A stretch of 64,000 nucleotides of DNA from NCBI GenBank assembly GCA_949130485.1, contig OX422193.1, positions 4,012,871 to 4,076,870 on the forward strand, given 5' to 3'. The DNA is from Agelas oroides. Its lineage: Eukaryota; Porifera; Demospongiae; Agelasida; Agelasidae. Below the pieces are notes generated by a model. The model ran no database searches, was not told where the DNA came from, and saw only the letters and a list, made by a program, of their open reading frames with translations. The translations under genes were made by a program, and so were the position numbers. Shown here piece after piece: positions 1-10,974 of this stretch (positions within the stretch are counted from its first letter, which is position 1; every line of letters starts with the position of its first letter).

Positions 1-318
1 GATCATGGTACTGTTGTCATTGTCTCCAACTAGGGAGATGTTGTTGACATTCTGAATGACTAGCTGACCTTCAGTGCTAACTTCATGAGGCCCTGGAGGA
101 AACACCACTGTTGTATTGGAAGTGAAGTATTTTGAGGGGTTCCCCATAACTTGCAACAGGGTGTAGCAAGGCCTCATAGGACAGGGAGTGTTGGAGTTGG
201 GCAGAATGAAGAACTCACTTGTACTGGTACTAGTTCCAGATGATCCAGTGAAATGAAGTTGAACAAAAACCAGTAAACCCAGCACCAGCAGGATTCCATA
301 GGAAGTATTGAGAGTCAT
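1..318 (-). CDS. Secreted/extracellular protein, 5' coding end (partial)
   Basis: This reading frame opens at an ATG whose complement is 316-318 and stays open for 106 codons to the left edge, so the gene continues outside the window. An in-frame TAA lies just upstream of the ATG, which fixes the start. The first ~27 residues form a signal peptide (short polar start, then GILLVLGLLVFVQLHF, then small residues). The mature part has NSNTPCPMRPCYTLLQV and ends in a segment rich in short beta-strand turns (LVIQNVNNISLVGDND). The pattern resembles the start of right-handed beta-helix (pectate-lyase-fold) extracellular proteins, but this is inference from a short piece. The exact function is unknown. 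Composition and the clean frame make it a real coding exon. Confidence 0.72.
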   Translation of the reverse strand, partial: MTLNTSYGILLVLGLLVFVQLHFTGSSGTSTSTSEFFILPNSNTPCPMRPCYTLLQVMGNPSKYFTSNTTVVFPPGPHEVSTEGQLVIQNVNNISLVGDNDNSTMI

Positions 319-923
319 GTTGTACTTTGCAGCTTAGATATAGTTACTGATCGATGTTTGCGACAAATTTGCTTCTGGGAAGCTCTACAACACACTTTGC
401 TGTGTGCTGTCACAGTCACTGGTAGTGAATTTTGGATGTCTGTTCCAGTTCTGCTAAAATCTCTTTGTTGCTGGTCTTAGGTTAGGTGTTTGCCACAAAT
501 CCACAGTGAAAGTTTCTTAACAGAATTTGCTATGTTGGATAGCTACTCAAGTTCTGCTAGGACAAGAACACTTCACTTCAGGAAATAGCTAGAAGGTTTG
601 AGCATTTTAAGGCTATCTATTGGAGTGATGGTTGATGTTTTCAATACAGCCTCATGATGTCAACTTGCAAACAATGTGATTAGAGCCAAAACAGAAAAAA
701 AATAGTAAACCATGCTGTTGATGTTATTGTAAACGGTGGAGCACATCATTGAACAGTGAACTTGTTTTCAATCTCATGACATCATGACATATTACAGCAG
801 TTTAATGACCTTTCAAATTCATTATACATGCAGAAGTAGCCTACAAAGAGACACAGACTCCAGACAACTGTGTTAGTGTATCGTCTCTCCTCTGCTCCAA
901 TCCTGTGACCCTATTTTGTTAAT
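319..923. other. Intergenic, upstream of the secreted-protein gene
   Basis: This stretch contains the 5' flank of the minus-strand gene at the left edge. It is AT-rich, and I see no coding frame, RNA gene or clear repeat in it. It stops where homology with the second copy of the large duplication begins (924). Confidence 0.5.
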
Positions 924-1562
924 ACATGTGTTGCAAAGAGCTTGACATTGGGGATATTATGTAAGTAAATTGTATGTGCAATACGTAGCCACTACATAGC
1001 CGGAGAGCGACAAGCATTGGATTCACATTCATCAAACAAGAACAAAAAGTGTAGATCAGTACAAAGATTTGATTATCAAAAAGGGACTTCACTCTTTGTG
1101 CAGCACAGGTATATGTATTGCATTGTGTTATATTCTCCTACCTGATTGGTTCTTACCACTTTACGTATTGTCAATACATTTACTCCCATTTGTAATGGAC
1201 AAAACATATGAAACCTACAAAACCATGCAAAGTGTAATAGTTCACTGACTGGTGAGTGCACACTATACAATGCATTGCTAAGTTGTAACTTGTAAGTAAA
1301 CCCACTCTTTGTTATAAACTAAACAATGTAGGCAATTGAAGTTTATGATATAGAAACAAGTGATGACATGTTTTCTTGTACCATTTGGGATTAATAATCC
1401 CAATTAGCACATAAAACCATGCAATTACTTATTTGAATAGTGTAAATATATCACAGTCTAAGCAAAGGTCCATTAAAGTTTGCAGCAAATTATTGTTACA
1501 TACCAGTTATAAGTTTACAGTATGTTTTATAGTTTACAGCAAAGTATTAACTTATGCAACTG

Positions 1563-1880
1563 ACAAATCAGCAAGTTGTTATACTTGTTATACAAATCAC
1601 CAAGTTGTTATACTTGTTATACAAATCACCAAGTTGTTATACTTGTTATACAAATCACCAAGTTGTTATACTTGTTGTACAAATCACCAAGTTGTTATAC
1701 TTGTTGTACAAATCACCAAGTTGTTATACTTGTTATACAAATCACCAAGTTGTTATACTTGTTATACAAATCACCAAGTTGTTATACTTGTTATACAAAT
1801 CAGCAAGTTGTTATACTTGTTATACAAATCAGCAAGTTGTTATACTTGTTATACAAATCACCAAGTTGTTATACCTTTGC
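1563..1880. repeat. 29 bp minisatellite, ~11 units (copy A)
   Basis: The unit is TTGTTATACTTGTTATACAA plus ATCACCAAG (29 bp), repeated about 11 times with only single-base variants (ATCAC or ATCAG; TTATAC or TTGTAC). Each unit contains the 9-mer TTGTTATAC twice, so it arose from a smaller repeat. All three forward frames are open only because 29 bp units without stops are repeated, so the apparent proteins here are not genes. Copy B has about 6 units at 23222-23395. Confidence 0.95.
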
Positions 1881-2281
1881 ACACTTGCTTGCTCAGCCAA
1901 TCAGTGAGCTATTACACTTTGCACTGTTCACATGTGCAAGAAAAGCATGTACCACTATTTGGGATTTGTTCTAAAAAAAATACTGTAAACTTATAACTTG
2001 TAGCTAAACAACTATACAGTGTAGCTACTGTAAAAACTCGAGTACTTGAAGCTTGCTCATTTCATAAATGCTCATACTTATTGTGGTATACTGGCAGCTG
2101 GTAATGTTTATGATTAGCAATTAATAACATGTTTTCCCACACAATTTCGGATTAACAAGCACTCTAAATGACAAATCTATATTATTATCTTCTCTAATTG
2201 GACTTGCTCTAACTATGAGAGTGTTTCCTCTCCAATGCCTTCTCTTTCGCATGCTTATTCTGCTTTGCCTTGTGCAATGAA

Positions 2282-3042
2282 CTCAGGTGCATTAAGGCAT
2301 GACTACTGTACTTAAACTGTGCGGCAGTGTAAATCACACTGGATTCATACTATGATCTTGATACTTGGTGAGAGCTTACTTGCCATCAAACTGTATCTAA
2401 TTATGACGTCATTTTGACCACGCCCACATCCTTCTCCTAAGTGAAGAGAAAATACGTCATCGGAAAGATTGCAAAACCCGGAGCAGTTCCCACTAGTGCT
2501 GGGGCCTCTACTTTTGCTACAGCCAAGAGCAACAACAGTAGTAACTAGATCCCACTGGGGATCCAGAAATTTCTACCTGTAGGGAAAATACAAGAGTTTG
2601 TGTCTCACTGATTCAATAAATTTGCATTTTTCGATGACAAATCACGCCATAGCTCTTTCAAATCTTCATCCTTCGTGTTCCCCAGGGAGATTCTGTAAGA
2701 ACATACGACAGTGAAACCAACCAATGCAGTAAACTTGGATTTTTTGGTGTGGAACTGCTCCGGGTAAGCGTCACTTTCACGAAGGCCAGCACCGAAGTTA
2801 ACGCTTTATAGTGCTGGCTCCGCAACTCAATCGTAGGCGAAGACTGTTCTTTTCTACACTGAAATACCCTCCATCGTAGGTGCCAACTAGCGACTTACAC
2901 ACTGGATGGTCGATACTTTGATGACAGAAACAGGCACTGAACTTAGCTACGTCGATCACTATTTTCCGCGGATCAATAATACACTTCCGTAATCTTCTCC
3001 GCATTACGTAAAACCATTTAGTCACGCCTTAATGCACCTGAG
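2282..3042. mobile_element. 761 bp non-autonomous DNA transposon, CTCAGGTGC inverted ends
   Basis: The ends are CTCAGGTGCATTAAGGC and its inverse, with the match extending to about 24 bp (one mismatch). Copy B lacks it and reads straight through caatgaatagcc, so the insertion duplicated AA (2280-2281 and 3043-3044). No transposase is encoded. A minus-strand open frame at 2798-3025 has no domain I recognise. A second internal inverted pair (CCCGGAGCAGTTCC near 2479 and its complement near 2752) suggests a nested structure. The superfamily is not assignable from a 2 bp AA duplication alone. A lone copy of the end lies near 54059-54079. Confidence 0.88.
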
Positions 3043-3140
3043 AATAGCCATTCACCCACGGTATTAACCTAAATTGCACTCAGAACCCTAATTAGACATA
3101 GAGGGTAGTTTACACTCGTACTGTAAGCAAGGTGGTTTAA

Positions 3141-3866
3141 GGTGGCACGGTCGTCCCTTGGTGGAGGTTAACGAAAACATAAACTTGGGTTACAGTCAGG
3201 ACCAGGGTTACTCCTAGTTTCAGGGTTAGGGTTTGGTTTAGGGCAATCTTGCTTTGCCTAATTTTAAAAAGGGTTTTAGTAGCTCATTAATATATTCATG
3301 AACCCAAAATTGCCACTCGATGGACGCATCTACACGCTCACTGTAGGTAGCGTCCCAACCACCAATGTATCTCAAATCAATCTATGCCAGCTTTTGTTCA
3401 AAGCTACTCTCAAAGTCAGGCTAGACTCATGTTTGTCACTACTCTTGGAATGGACAACTTTGACTGCACCAAAATCAATGCACATTTCGAAAAATTCACA
3501 GCTTGTCTACGGGAGGGGCTCATTCACGAGTGGAAGCAAGCATTACTAGCCCCACCTCTCCCCCTTATGTCGCTAAACAACTCACGGCTCTGTTCCACAC
3601 ACAGCCACCGTTCAGCTCCCTTGTCTGTCAGACTGTAGCACAAACGATAAATTGCGTATTCTAGTTAAAGCCCAGCCCAGCACTCGAAGCACCTGGCCAC
3701 GGTCACCAACTAGACTAGGCATACGACCGCGAGACCTGGGCCTACTCAACAAATACAGTCTTGGCCACTGTGGCCTTTCTGCTGCTTCTAGACACAAGCT
3801 TGCTTTCACAAGCAGGCATCACGCACTACTCACAGCTACTGACACTACAGCACTCTACTAAACTCC

Positions 3867-3899
<33 letters not shown>

Positions 3900-4156
3900 G
3901 TCGATCTAAGCTTATCTTCAAAGTTCCGAGCACCACATGAAGGGTGCCGCCAGGCCACATCTTAACTAACTTAATTATAAACTGATTATTGGATGGCAAT
4001 GCCGACAGGAAATGGGGAAAATCCCCAATTTTACGGACCGTGAACGGTTTGAGACTCCCAAAACGGACTGTGCGCTAAAATTTTAACAAGACAAAGAAGA
4101 CTATCAACTTGGATTCCAGGTTTGTTGACCTTGAAAATACAGGGTACCGTGCCACC
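3141..4156. mobile_element. 1.0 kb piggyBac-type MITE in a TTAA site
   Basis: The element starts GGTGGCACGGT and ends ACCGTGCCACC, an 11 bp perfect terminal inverted repeat, and is flanked by TTAA on both sides (3137-3140 and 4157-4160). Copy B keeps the empty site with a single TTAA (23892-23895). TTAA target duplication is the hallmark of piggyBac. No transposase is present. Short open frames (3384-3638 and others) are not recognisable, and a T-homopolymer of about 26 lies near 3873-3898. A related truncated copy lies at 31156-31640. Confidence 0.9.
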
Positions 4157-4199
4157 TTAATACCTTCTGTAAGTATATTACCCACCCATTACTATGGAA

Positions 4200-4630
4200 A
4201 CATGCATGGGTGAGTAAAGTAGGGTACAGTCAAGTTAGGGTCAAGTAGAATCAGGTAGAACCATGGTATGGTGGGATAGAGTCAAGGAGAGTCAAGTGGA
4301 ACCTGATCAAAGCATGCTGAGTGGGGTAGCGTCACGTAGAGCCAAAGTAAAGTAGGATAGAGTGAAGTAGAGTCTAGTATAGGACCATTGTAGAGTGGGG
4401 TAGTCTCGGTAAGAGTCAAGTAGTGTCAAGTAGAGCCAGGTAGAGCCATGGTAGTCCTGGGAAGAGTCAAGTAGTGTCAAGTAGAGCCAGGTAGAGCCAT
4501 GGTAAAGTGGGGTAGAGTCAACTAGAGTTGTGATGAGCCAGGGTAGTACCGAGTAAAGTAGAACCAGGTACACCCAGATGCATGGTAGAATGAGGTAGAG
4601 TCAACTGGAGTCGGTTTGAGCCATGGTAGA
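4200..4630. repeat. TAGAGTCAAGTAGAGCCATGG-type minisatellite (copy A)
   Basis: Degenerate tandem words tagagtcaagtagagccatg repeat through this stretch with no single clean period. It is the reverse complement of the large array at 21190-22580 (ctctacttgactctac, ctaccatgg). Copy B keeps only the outer parts (23940-24115), so about 255 bp differ between the copies. Minus-strand open frames here are repeat artefacts. Confidence 0.85.
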
Positions 4631-4734
4631 CTACAGGGCTTTGAACTCTCATCAACTGCACGTGAGACACGCGTATTTCACACAAAACTCACGCTCACAC
4701 GCATTGCACCATTTTTCTCAAGCATTGTGCATGT

Positions 4735-5290
4735 CACAATAGGAACAGTGCACTGTAACTTATGTAGTCCATGCTGGGCTGGATAGTTACGAGGTTCGCT
4801 AGGGAACGTAAATAGCTTCGTACTGTACAAAAAAGAACGCTGCGAAGGCCTGGGAACCGCTTCCTTGTAGGTGATTGCATTTCACGGACCCCAATTGCGA
4901 CAAGTGACAATAATTTAGCAGAGATTTTGTCGCATTTGGAGTCCCATACGTGTGTCAGTGATCTGAATAAACACAGCAAGCCGGAATATGCATGAAGTAT
5001 CACAGAGTTTCATCATACAGGCGCTCCTCTTTCTCGGTTTCTCCATCGCTCTCTGTCTCAATTTCCGAGTCAGCTCAGCAGGTTGTTCGGCAGGTCGTTC
5101 CATCTTTTTCTGCGTGTAAAAGTACTCATTGTTCTTGACAGAATCTACCACACCTTTTATCCTATAAGAGCTATATAATCTATGTTCAAACGGAATTGCA
5201 ATCCGTAGTACATGTAGCAAATGTTTTTTGCACTTGCGTACTGCGTAATACCGTGCTTGTCCAAGTAACTTCGGAGGGTAGGCCTTACCT
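4735..5290. other. Unique part of the duplicated unit, no gene assigned
   Basis: The first part (to about 5160) matches copy B 25403-25796, where the fold-back element has entered at the TA. From about 5163 to 5290 the copies are unrelated: 127 bp here versus about 525 bp in copy B. A minus-strand frame (4915-5328) is open in both copies for about 80 codons (KNNEYFYTQKKMERPAEQ and following) but diverges at the block boundary and has no recognisable domain, so I do not call it a gene. Confidence 0.5.
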
Positions 5291-5664
5291 AGTGGCTGCC
5301 ATTGGCACTGAAGATTTTGTGATCTCACATGTGGGCGAAGGAGCTGGATAGCTTGGCAGCAATTGCCTTATCACAACCTCATGCTGCTCATGCGGCTTTC
5401 ACTCATGGCCTCTCCAGCAAGTGGTTCTATCTTACTCGTACCATCCAAGGCATTGGCTCCCTACTTCAACCATTGGAAACAATAATAAGATTGAAGCTCA
5501 TCCCGTCTCAGATCCTCTCAAAGATGCCATCCTCCAACAATGTTTTGAGTACCCAGGTGAAGTCCGCAGAATGAAGCGTGAACGATCCATGCAAGCTGCA
5601 GATTCCTTGAAACAATCTCTCTCAGTCTCACTACAGCGCTCCATGGACTTGATTTTGTTTAGTT
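5291..5664 (+). mobile_element. Fossil of a reverse-transcriptase element (copy A)
   Basis: The phrases SQPHAAHAAFTHGLSSKW and AADSLKQSLSVSLQRSMDL are hallmarks of the C-terminal pol region of a retroelement that is very common in sponge and cnidarian genomes. I cannot place its family with certainty (DIRS-like or non-LTR). It is a short broken fragment with no ends visible. The same fragment is in copy B (26325-26700), so it predates the duplication. Confidence 0.65.
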
Positions 5665-5979
5665 TTCTTCTGTTAAAAATTTAGTCCTTTTGTTTACCTC
5701 CCTTTTGTGGGTTCTTTCTTAACCTATATTTTGCTTCCTCCCCCTTTTGTCTGTACACTGCCTTCTGCTGCTATTATAAAGTCATTTTGTTGAGTCCAAA
5801 TGATATTCGTAACAGTGAAAAATTGCGTAACCGCTTTTGGAGCGGAAGTGCCATATTGAATGCGGTACCCGCACCCGCAGTCGAAATTTCGGCCAATAGC
5901 CTTACAACGCACATCAAATTGAAACGACTGTCACTCTACATCACGGTTAAGAACGCTGAAGTCACTGGTATTAAAAGCA

Positions 5980-7304
5980 ATGGTGAAGGAATTCCAGTTA
6001 CTCGTTACGCATCCTCTTCTTGGCGCTTTTATATCTGAAATTGTTGGACGTGTTTTTATAGTTACTGAAGAGGCTAAACAAGACTATTCATCCATAGAAG
6101 TGGCCCTGAGGGGATACGCAGACGTACAGTGGACCGAGTCATCGAGTAGTGACAACCAACGCAGTAATACTTACCATTCTCATGAAGACTACGTCAGCCA
6201 GGTCGTTATTGTCTGGGACAAAGAAAATGCGCCCAACCGCGAGCTCTCGCCTGGGACCTACGAGTTTCCCTTTACTCTGAAGCTGCAGACTAGCGGTCGG
6301 CCTCTCCCACCATCATTCGAGGGTACACATGGACGTATTCGCTACGAGATTGAAGCCACAATCGTCAAAGCGAGTTCGCTCAAGCGAAACCAAAAAATCT
6401 CCGCACAAGTAGCTCTTGCACCTGCAGTAGATTTTAACGATATCCCAGATGTGAAGCTTCCGAAGATGTTACAAGTGGATAAGACACTCTGCTGTCTGTG
6501 CTGTGCCTCTGGTCCGATAAGCCTCACAGCTCGTGTTCCAAGGATTGGGTTCTGTGTTCTCCAGGATACCTTATCTTTTGAAGCAGATATAGAGAACGGT
6601 AGCAACAGACGTATCAAGCAACTTGTAGCACAACTACAAAGGCAAGTGGTATACACTGCTATGGGCCACCATCAGTATGATACATGTATACTGGCAGAAG
6701 TCCGCAGCGATCCCATTGAGGCAGGAAGTAGCCTGTCATGGAAACCACCACCCTTGCATGTGTCAGCTACAGAACTAACTATTGCTTGCTGCTCTATAAT
6801 CCGAGTGAAATACTACCTGGTGATCCAGGCCTCCATTTCTGGTGCCATTGATCCTCATGTTGACTTTGATCTTTTTCTCGGCAATGTTCCTCTGATTGGT
6901 GTTGAAACTACTACAAGCATCCAGCCAACACCTCCTGGTAAAAATAATGTAGATTGCAAACTACCTCCAAAATTTACTTTTTTTGTTTTGCTTTGTTTTT
7001 GTCTGTTTGTCTGTTTGTTTTGTCTTTGGCATGAAAGACTTTAATACACAAAACATTTCAAATAGAACGTATACTCAGCCAGGTACATGTAACTTTTCAT
7101 ACACGATGAACAGATGTTTTACTCCCTTCAGCTACCATTGGCAACCAACCTCAACCTACCGAGTTAGCCCCACAACCACCTGGGGTAATTCCTGATCCAG
7201 CTTCTGCACATGCTGACTGTGATACTACTGGCACTCCACCTTCAACTTTGTCTGGTCCCTTGCCCACTACTACTTCCCAATCAGGTTTTGTTGACCCTGT
7301 TTAA
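5980..7304 (+). CDS. Arrestin-domain-containing (alpha-arrestin) protein, copy A
   Basis: Two coding exons, 5980-6937 and 7132-7304, joined by a GT-AG intron (CCTG|GTAAAA and ccttcag|CTACC), give 376 residues. Residues 1-150 form the arrestin N fold (GRVFIV, ALRGYADVQW, ELSPGTYEFPFTLKL, LPPSFEGTHGRIRYEIEA). Residues 170-310 form the arrestin C fold, beginning CCLCCASGPISLTARVPRIG as in ARRDC proteins. The tail (~320-376) is Pro/Thr-rich. Family members act as adaptors for ubiquitin ligases and receptor or transporter endocytosis, usually through PPxY motifs, and I see no PPxY in this tail. The ATG at 5980 is preferred because MVKEFQLLVTH aligns with the first strand, and it is the only start whose downstream frame is identical in both copies. 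Reading past 6937 enters the intron. Confidence 0.9.
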
Positions 7305-7923
7305 GCAGACAAATGCCCACAGAAGAGTTGAGACTGCCCTAAATTTGAGTGGACACTTTCATAACTATTGTGCAACCATTGTCATTGTATTCATTTGATT
7401 GAACCTGTAGAAAGTACCTATAAATATCTCTGATTTGCCATTGTTCTCACATACTTCACCAAATTTATAATAGACAGCTATTATGTGGGTGTGGCCAACA
7501 CAGGAAGCCAGGGCAAATTGCAATTTCTCTTTCAAAGCTCAGAAATGCTTTATTGCACAAAACCCAACCTACAGTAAATTAAAATAGGATGGCTATCCTT
7601 TTCCGTGATGCATGGAAACATACACCCATCATGCATAAACAATGTAATAAATATCACCATCTGACAACTACTTTGTGGAAGGTCATGTGCTTTTAACATC
7701 AATCGCAAATGTTCTTTGTTTCATTTATCTGAATGGAAACACCATCCCAGCTACTCATGGAACTTCTGCAAGCAAGCAGGTTTAATTACAATCACAACTC
7801 ACTTTTTCAGCCCACTTTCAACCCTTAATATTGTGAGGCAATTTAGTTTGAGTAAGAATGTCATTTCTCTTTCCATACTGAAAGCTAAATTAGCAGCACC
7901 ATTTCCTTCACATAATATATACC

Positions 7924-7981
7924 TAGCCTCGTTCCCAGGCTCTTCCCCCTTCTTAGCGGGGAGAGCCTGGGAACGAGGCTA
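7924..7981. mobile_element. TAGCCTCG hairpin element (58 bp, copy A)
   Basis: The arms TAGCCTCGTTCCCAGGCTCT and AGAGCCTGGGAACGAGGCTA are perfect complements around a loop of under 20 bp. It is flanked by ATATATACC (7915-7923) and ATATATACT (7982-7990), a 9 bp target duplication with one change. The copy B orthologue (28970-29007) has lost most of the left arm. Confidence 0.9.
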
Positions 7982-8289
7982 ATATATACTAACACACAGC
8001 AGTCTCAGAGTAGTTGAGGCAAACCAAAATTTGGGTGGACATTTTCTTTTATTCCATAACTATTCCGTACTTTGTGCAACCATTGTATTTACTCAATTCA
8101 ACCAACTGAAACTGTAGAAAGACTAAATACCTCTGATTCACCAGGGTGTGGCCAACACAGGAAGCCAGCACAAATCACAATTAACACCGATAGTGATTAA
8201 AGTGGAACTGTTTTGGACATGAAGTTGTATAATTTCAGCATAACTCACATGGGGGGTTTGAAGGATATTGATGTAAAGTACATTGACAC

Positions 8290-8505
8290 TGAGCTACGAC
8301 AACCAGACAACCGCCAGCCCTCACAGTCCTCTATATGTACTGCACAGGTGGGACTGAAATGCCTCAGTCGAACACCTGGCAGCCACTGAGTATGTGCTGT
8401 CAGAACTCCATTAGGGGTCGACCGGAAAATTTACTCCATCATATAGAAGATTGTGAGGGCTGGTAGTTGTCTGGTTGTCGTAGCTCAGTGGTAGCTTCAT
8501 AACAT
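8290..8505. mobile_element. SINE-derived inverted sequence (copy A)
   Basis: The 5' part of the tRNA-type SINE occurs in both orientations: ctgagctacgacaaccagac near 8300, and gtctggttgtcgtagctcag near 8468. The plus copy stops inside the tRNA-like A box and jumps directly to the SINE tail (ttcataacatct). Copy B keeps the full tRNA-like body at the same place. Confidence 0.75.
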
Positions 8506-10419
8506 CTAAACTACCTTTATTCCAACATGAGGCAAGGGCATAGCCAATCAAGCTAGACAATCTCTCACCCACCTCCAGAAATGTGAGAGAAAGTCAAGCA
8601 TGCAGATGTTATGTTCGTGATTCAAACTAATAAAAGGACTGAGACCATGATATGACTATTAGTACCATGCAAAAACACATGGTCAATAACAAGCAAGAAT
8701 GTGGAGGGCTCAAAGTATACCAATAAAAAGTGAAAAATTTGATGAACACACTCACTCCAAACATTTTGTGTAGCAAGCAACTTATACTGCCAACAGCAAG
8801 CTTTGTTTGATGTATTTTCCACTTCACCCCTATTTCTCCAGAGACACAAGTGAATACATGGCCATATAATCCATTGGAAGTTGTAAGACTTAGCACTGTT
8901 TCTATCTTCTTACAGTGCAAACTATGTGTGCACTATTATGATATCAAGGACCAACTAAATTTACGGTCAAAGAAGAACATATAGGACAATCCTTAATTGT
9001 CAAAGAGCTAGGAACATAGCCAGCCCAGGCTAACATGCTACAACCATTACTTGTAGTCCACCCTATAGTTTCAAATTTAGTGTAACAATCCTCTAAGAAA
9101 GTCTCAAAGAGCTGCAGTTGGGTACATCATTCCATGAAAAATACATGTCACACAAACGGAACTAGAACATAGTTGAGGTGTTAAGCAGTATCTCATAATT
9201 TACGCATAGTTTCACAACCATAATATAGCATTCATTTGGCTATATTCTGTGAGCTGCATATCTGCAATTGCATAAGAAATCATTACAAAAGTAATCTTTG
9301 TCTCTACTATAGCAGTATACATTTTAAAATAGATACATAAACTGTATTTACTTAACTGACAAGGCAGTTTTGTTTAGTAAATGTTGTTTAGTTAAACCTA
9401 GGACTCCATTAGTTGTGTAAACATGCAAGTGCTCAAACAAACTACCCGTTCTCATCATGTTACAACAGAGAATGGAAATACTATTAGCCAATGCTGGTTT
9501 ATTTGAGGCCTTTGAAATTAATGGACTTCCAGCAAACACCAAGGAAAAATAGAATGCTCTGTCACAGTAAAATGTAAAACCAAAACTATGAGCTAATTGG
9601 TATTACTTGAAAAGGGATTTACATGTAGTATACAGCACTACCTATCTAAATGGTTACCTACACAAGATTGTGTGAGTAAACATGTTGCATCTTGCATCAC
9701 TGCATTCAATATGTATCTATAGACCTTCATAGTTAGATGTAGAAACCAAGCAATCAATTTGATTTGTCACACCCCACCATATTATATGATATTTTTGCAG
9801 CTAAAATTGAAGTGGGTAAAGTGAGTAAGGTGCAGGATTGGCAAAGTGTAAAAATGCTCCTAGACAACATAAGTTGCAACTTGTGGGTGCTAGTACTAGT
9901 AGTCTCCTCCAACAGAGCTTACCCTTGTGTGCCACAGAAACTACACTTGGTGATAATACTAATTTCTACATTAATTTGAGAATGTAGGTAGTTACCTAGT
10001 TAGTCAATTGACAAACTATTAGTGATTTAAAAGTACAATTTAGTGGACATAGTCACCAGTTTGCCTACTAGATTACTGTTGTTATATATGTATTTGCACT
10101 GCACACCTAGCCTGACCTAGGTGCTACATCAATATCATCTGCATGGTAACTCAGTTTCATGTTGTACATTGAGTGCAGGTATAATGAAGTAATGGAAGTG
10201 CGTTTATAAATGGGAGGGTGAGGAATGGGATAAGAGGTACTAGTGTGTCGGATGGAGTATGGTACATACAAGCTTATGATAACGAAGTGTAGTGTGGAGG
10301 AGGGAGGGAGAGGAGAGATGAGTTCAGTTTGTGCAATGGAGCATAGCTTATTAAAGTAGAAGGAGAGATGTATGTGGCGTAAATGCAGTGTTGTTTTAGT
10401 ATAGGGTTTGTGCTTTTAG

Positions 10420-10930
10420 TATAATTAATAGCATGGTTTCGAGTGCAATTTGGGATTAATAGCACGAGTGAATGGCTATTAATTGCACGAGGCGAAGCCG
10501 AGTGCAATTATGCCAATCACAAGTGCTATTAATCCCAAATTGCACGAGAAAACATGCTATTGATTGCTAATCATAAACTTTGCCAAGTTGACAGTACACT
10601 ACAATAAGTATGAGCATGTAATGAGATAGCCAAGTTTATTGTATACAAGTTTACAGTACACTATATAGTTTACAGCAAATTGTTGATACTTACAAGTTTA
10701 CAAGTTTATAGTACATTAGATAGTTTACAACAAATTGTTGTTACTTACAAGTCACTGACCAATCAGTGAGCTACTACACTCATGCACTGTTGACAGTTTG
10801 TTTTTCAACCAATCAGAGAGCTATTACACTTTTGCACTGTTGACAGTCTGTTCTTCAGCCAATCAGAGAGCTATTACACTTTCTGCACTGTTTACATGTA
10901 CAAGAAAAACACTATTTGGCATTTATTGCC
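10420..10930. mobile_element. Palindromic MITE-like repeat cluster
   Basis: 10431-10555 is an imperfect inverted repeat (atagcatggtttcgagtgca with its complement tgcacgagaaaacatgctat) centred on gcacgaggcgaagccgagtg. 10620-10925 repeats ccaatcagagagctattaca and caagtttacagtac words. The same words border the 29 bp minisatellite in both duplicated copies (for example caatcagtgagctattacac near 1899), so they belong to one dispersed family. Confidence 0.75.
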
Positions 10931-10974
10931 CTGTTGTTAATGGAGCTTAAGTATGGACTGTGATACAGTCATAT

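Larger units (their letters stand above)
924..10030 (+). repeat. Large duplicated unit, copy A (~9.1 kb)
   Basis: From the shared word acatgtgttgcaaagagctt onward this sequence runs collinear with 22585-31155, through a minisatellite, an arrestin-domain gene and ~2.7 kb of flanking DNA. Homology ends around the TTAA at 10027-10030, which is the empty counterpart of an insertion in copy B. Identity is high by eye, with scattered substitutions and small indels. Copy A alone has the inserts at 2282-3042 and 3141-4156 and a longer TAGAGTCAAG repeat. Copy B alone has the fold-back element at 24253-25400 and a replaced block at 25796-26320. Either a segmental duplication or two assembled haplotypes would explain this. 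Confidence 0.95.
7305..10030. other. 3' flank of arrestin gene A, mostly non-coding
   Basis: There is no convincing coding frame here. An older internal duplication is visible: 7320-7530 and 8005-8185 share gtggacattttc, gtgcaaccattgt, tgaaactgtagaaag and gtgtggccaacacaggaagc in the same order. A hairpin element lies at 7924-7981 and SINE-derived inverted sequence at 8290-8500. The minus-strand frame at 8627-8920 is also open in copy B but has no domain and unlikely codon use. Confidence 0.55.

Noticed and set aside
1433-1996. Long overlapping forward frames over the 29 bp repeat
   Set aside because: All three frames are open only because the repeated unit lacks stops; protein is pure repeat and the flanks are transposon-like.
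4915-5328. Minus-strand gene of 137 codons upstream of arrestin A
   Set aside because: The frame is broken at the replaced block in copy B, and no domain or splice sites support it.
6938-7044. Hydrophobic C-terminus of arrestin A from read-through past 6937
   Set aside because: This is intron sequence; the donor at 6938 and acceptor before 7132 restore a Pro-rich tail conserved in copy B.
8627-8920. 97-codon minus-strand frame also open in copy B
   Set aside because: Conservation is explained by recent duplication; no domain, signal or coding-like composition.
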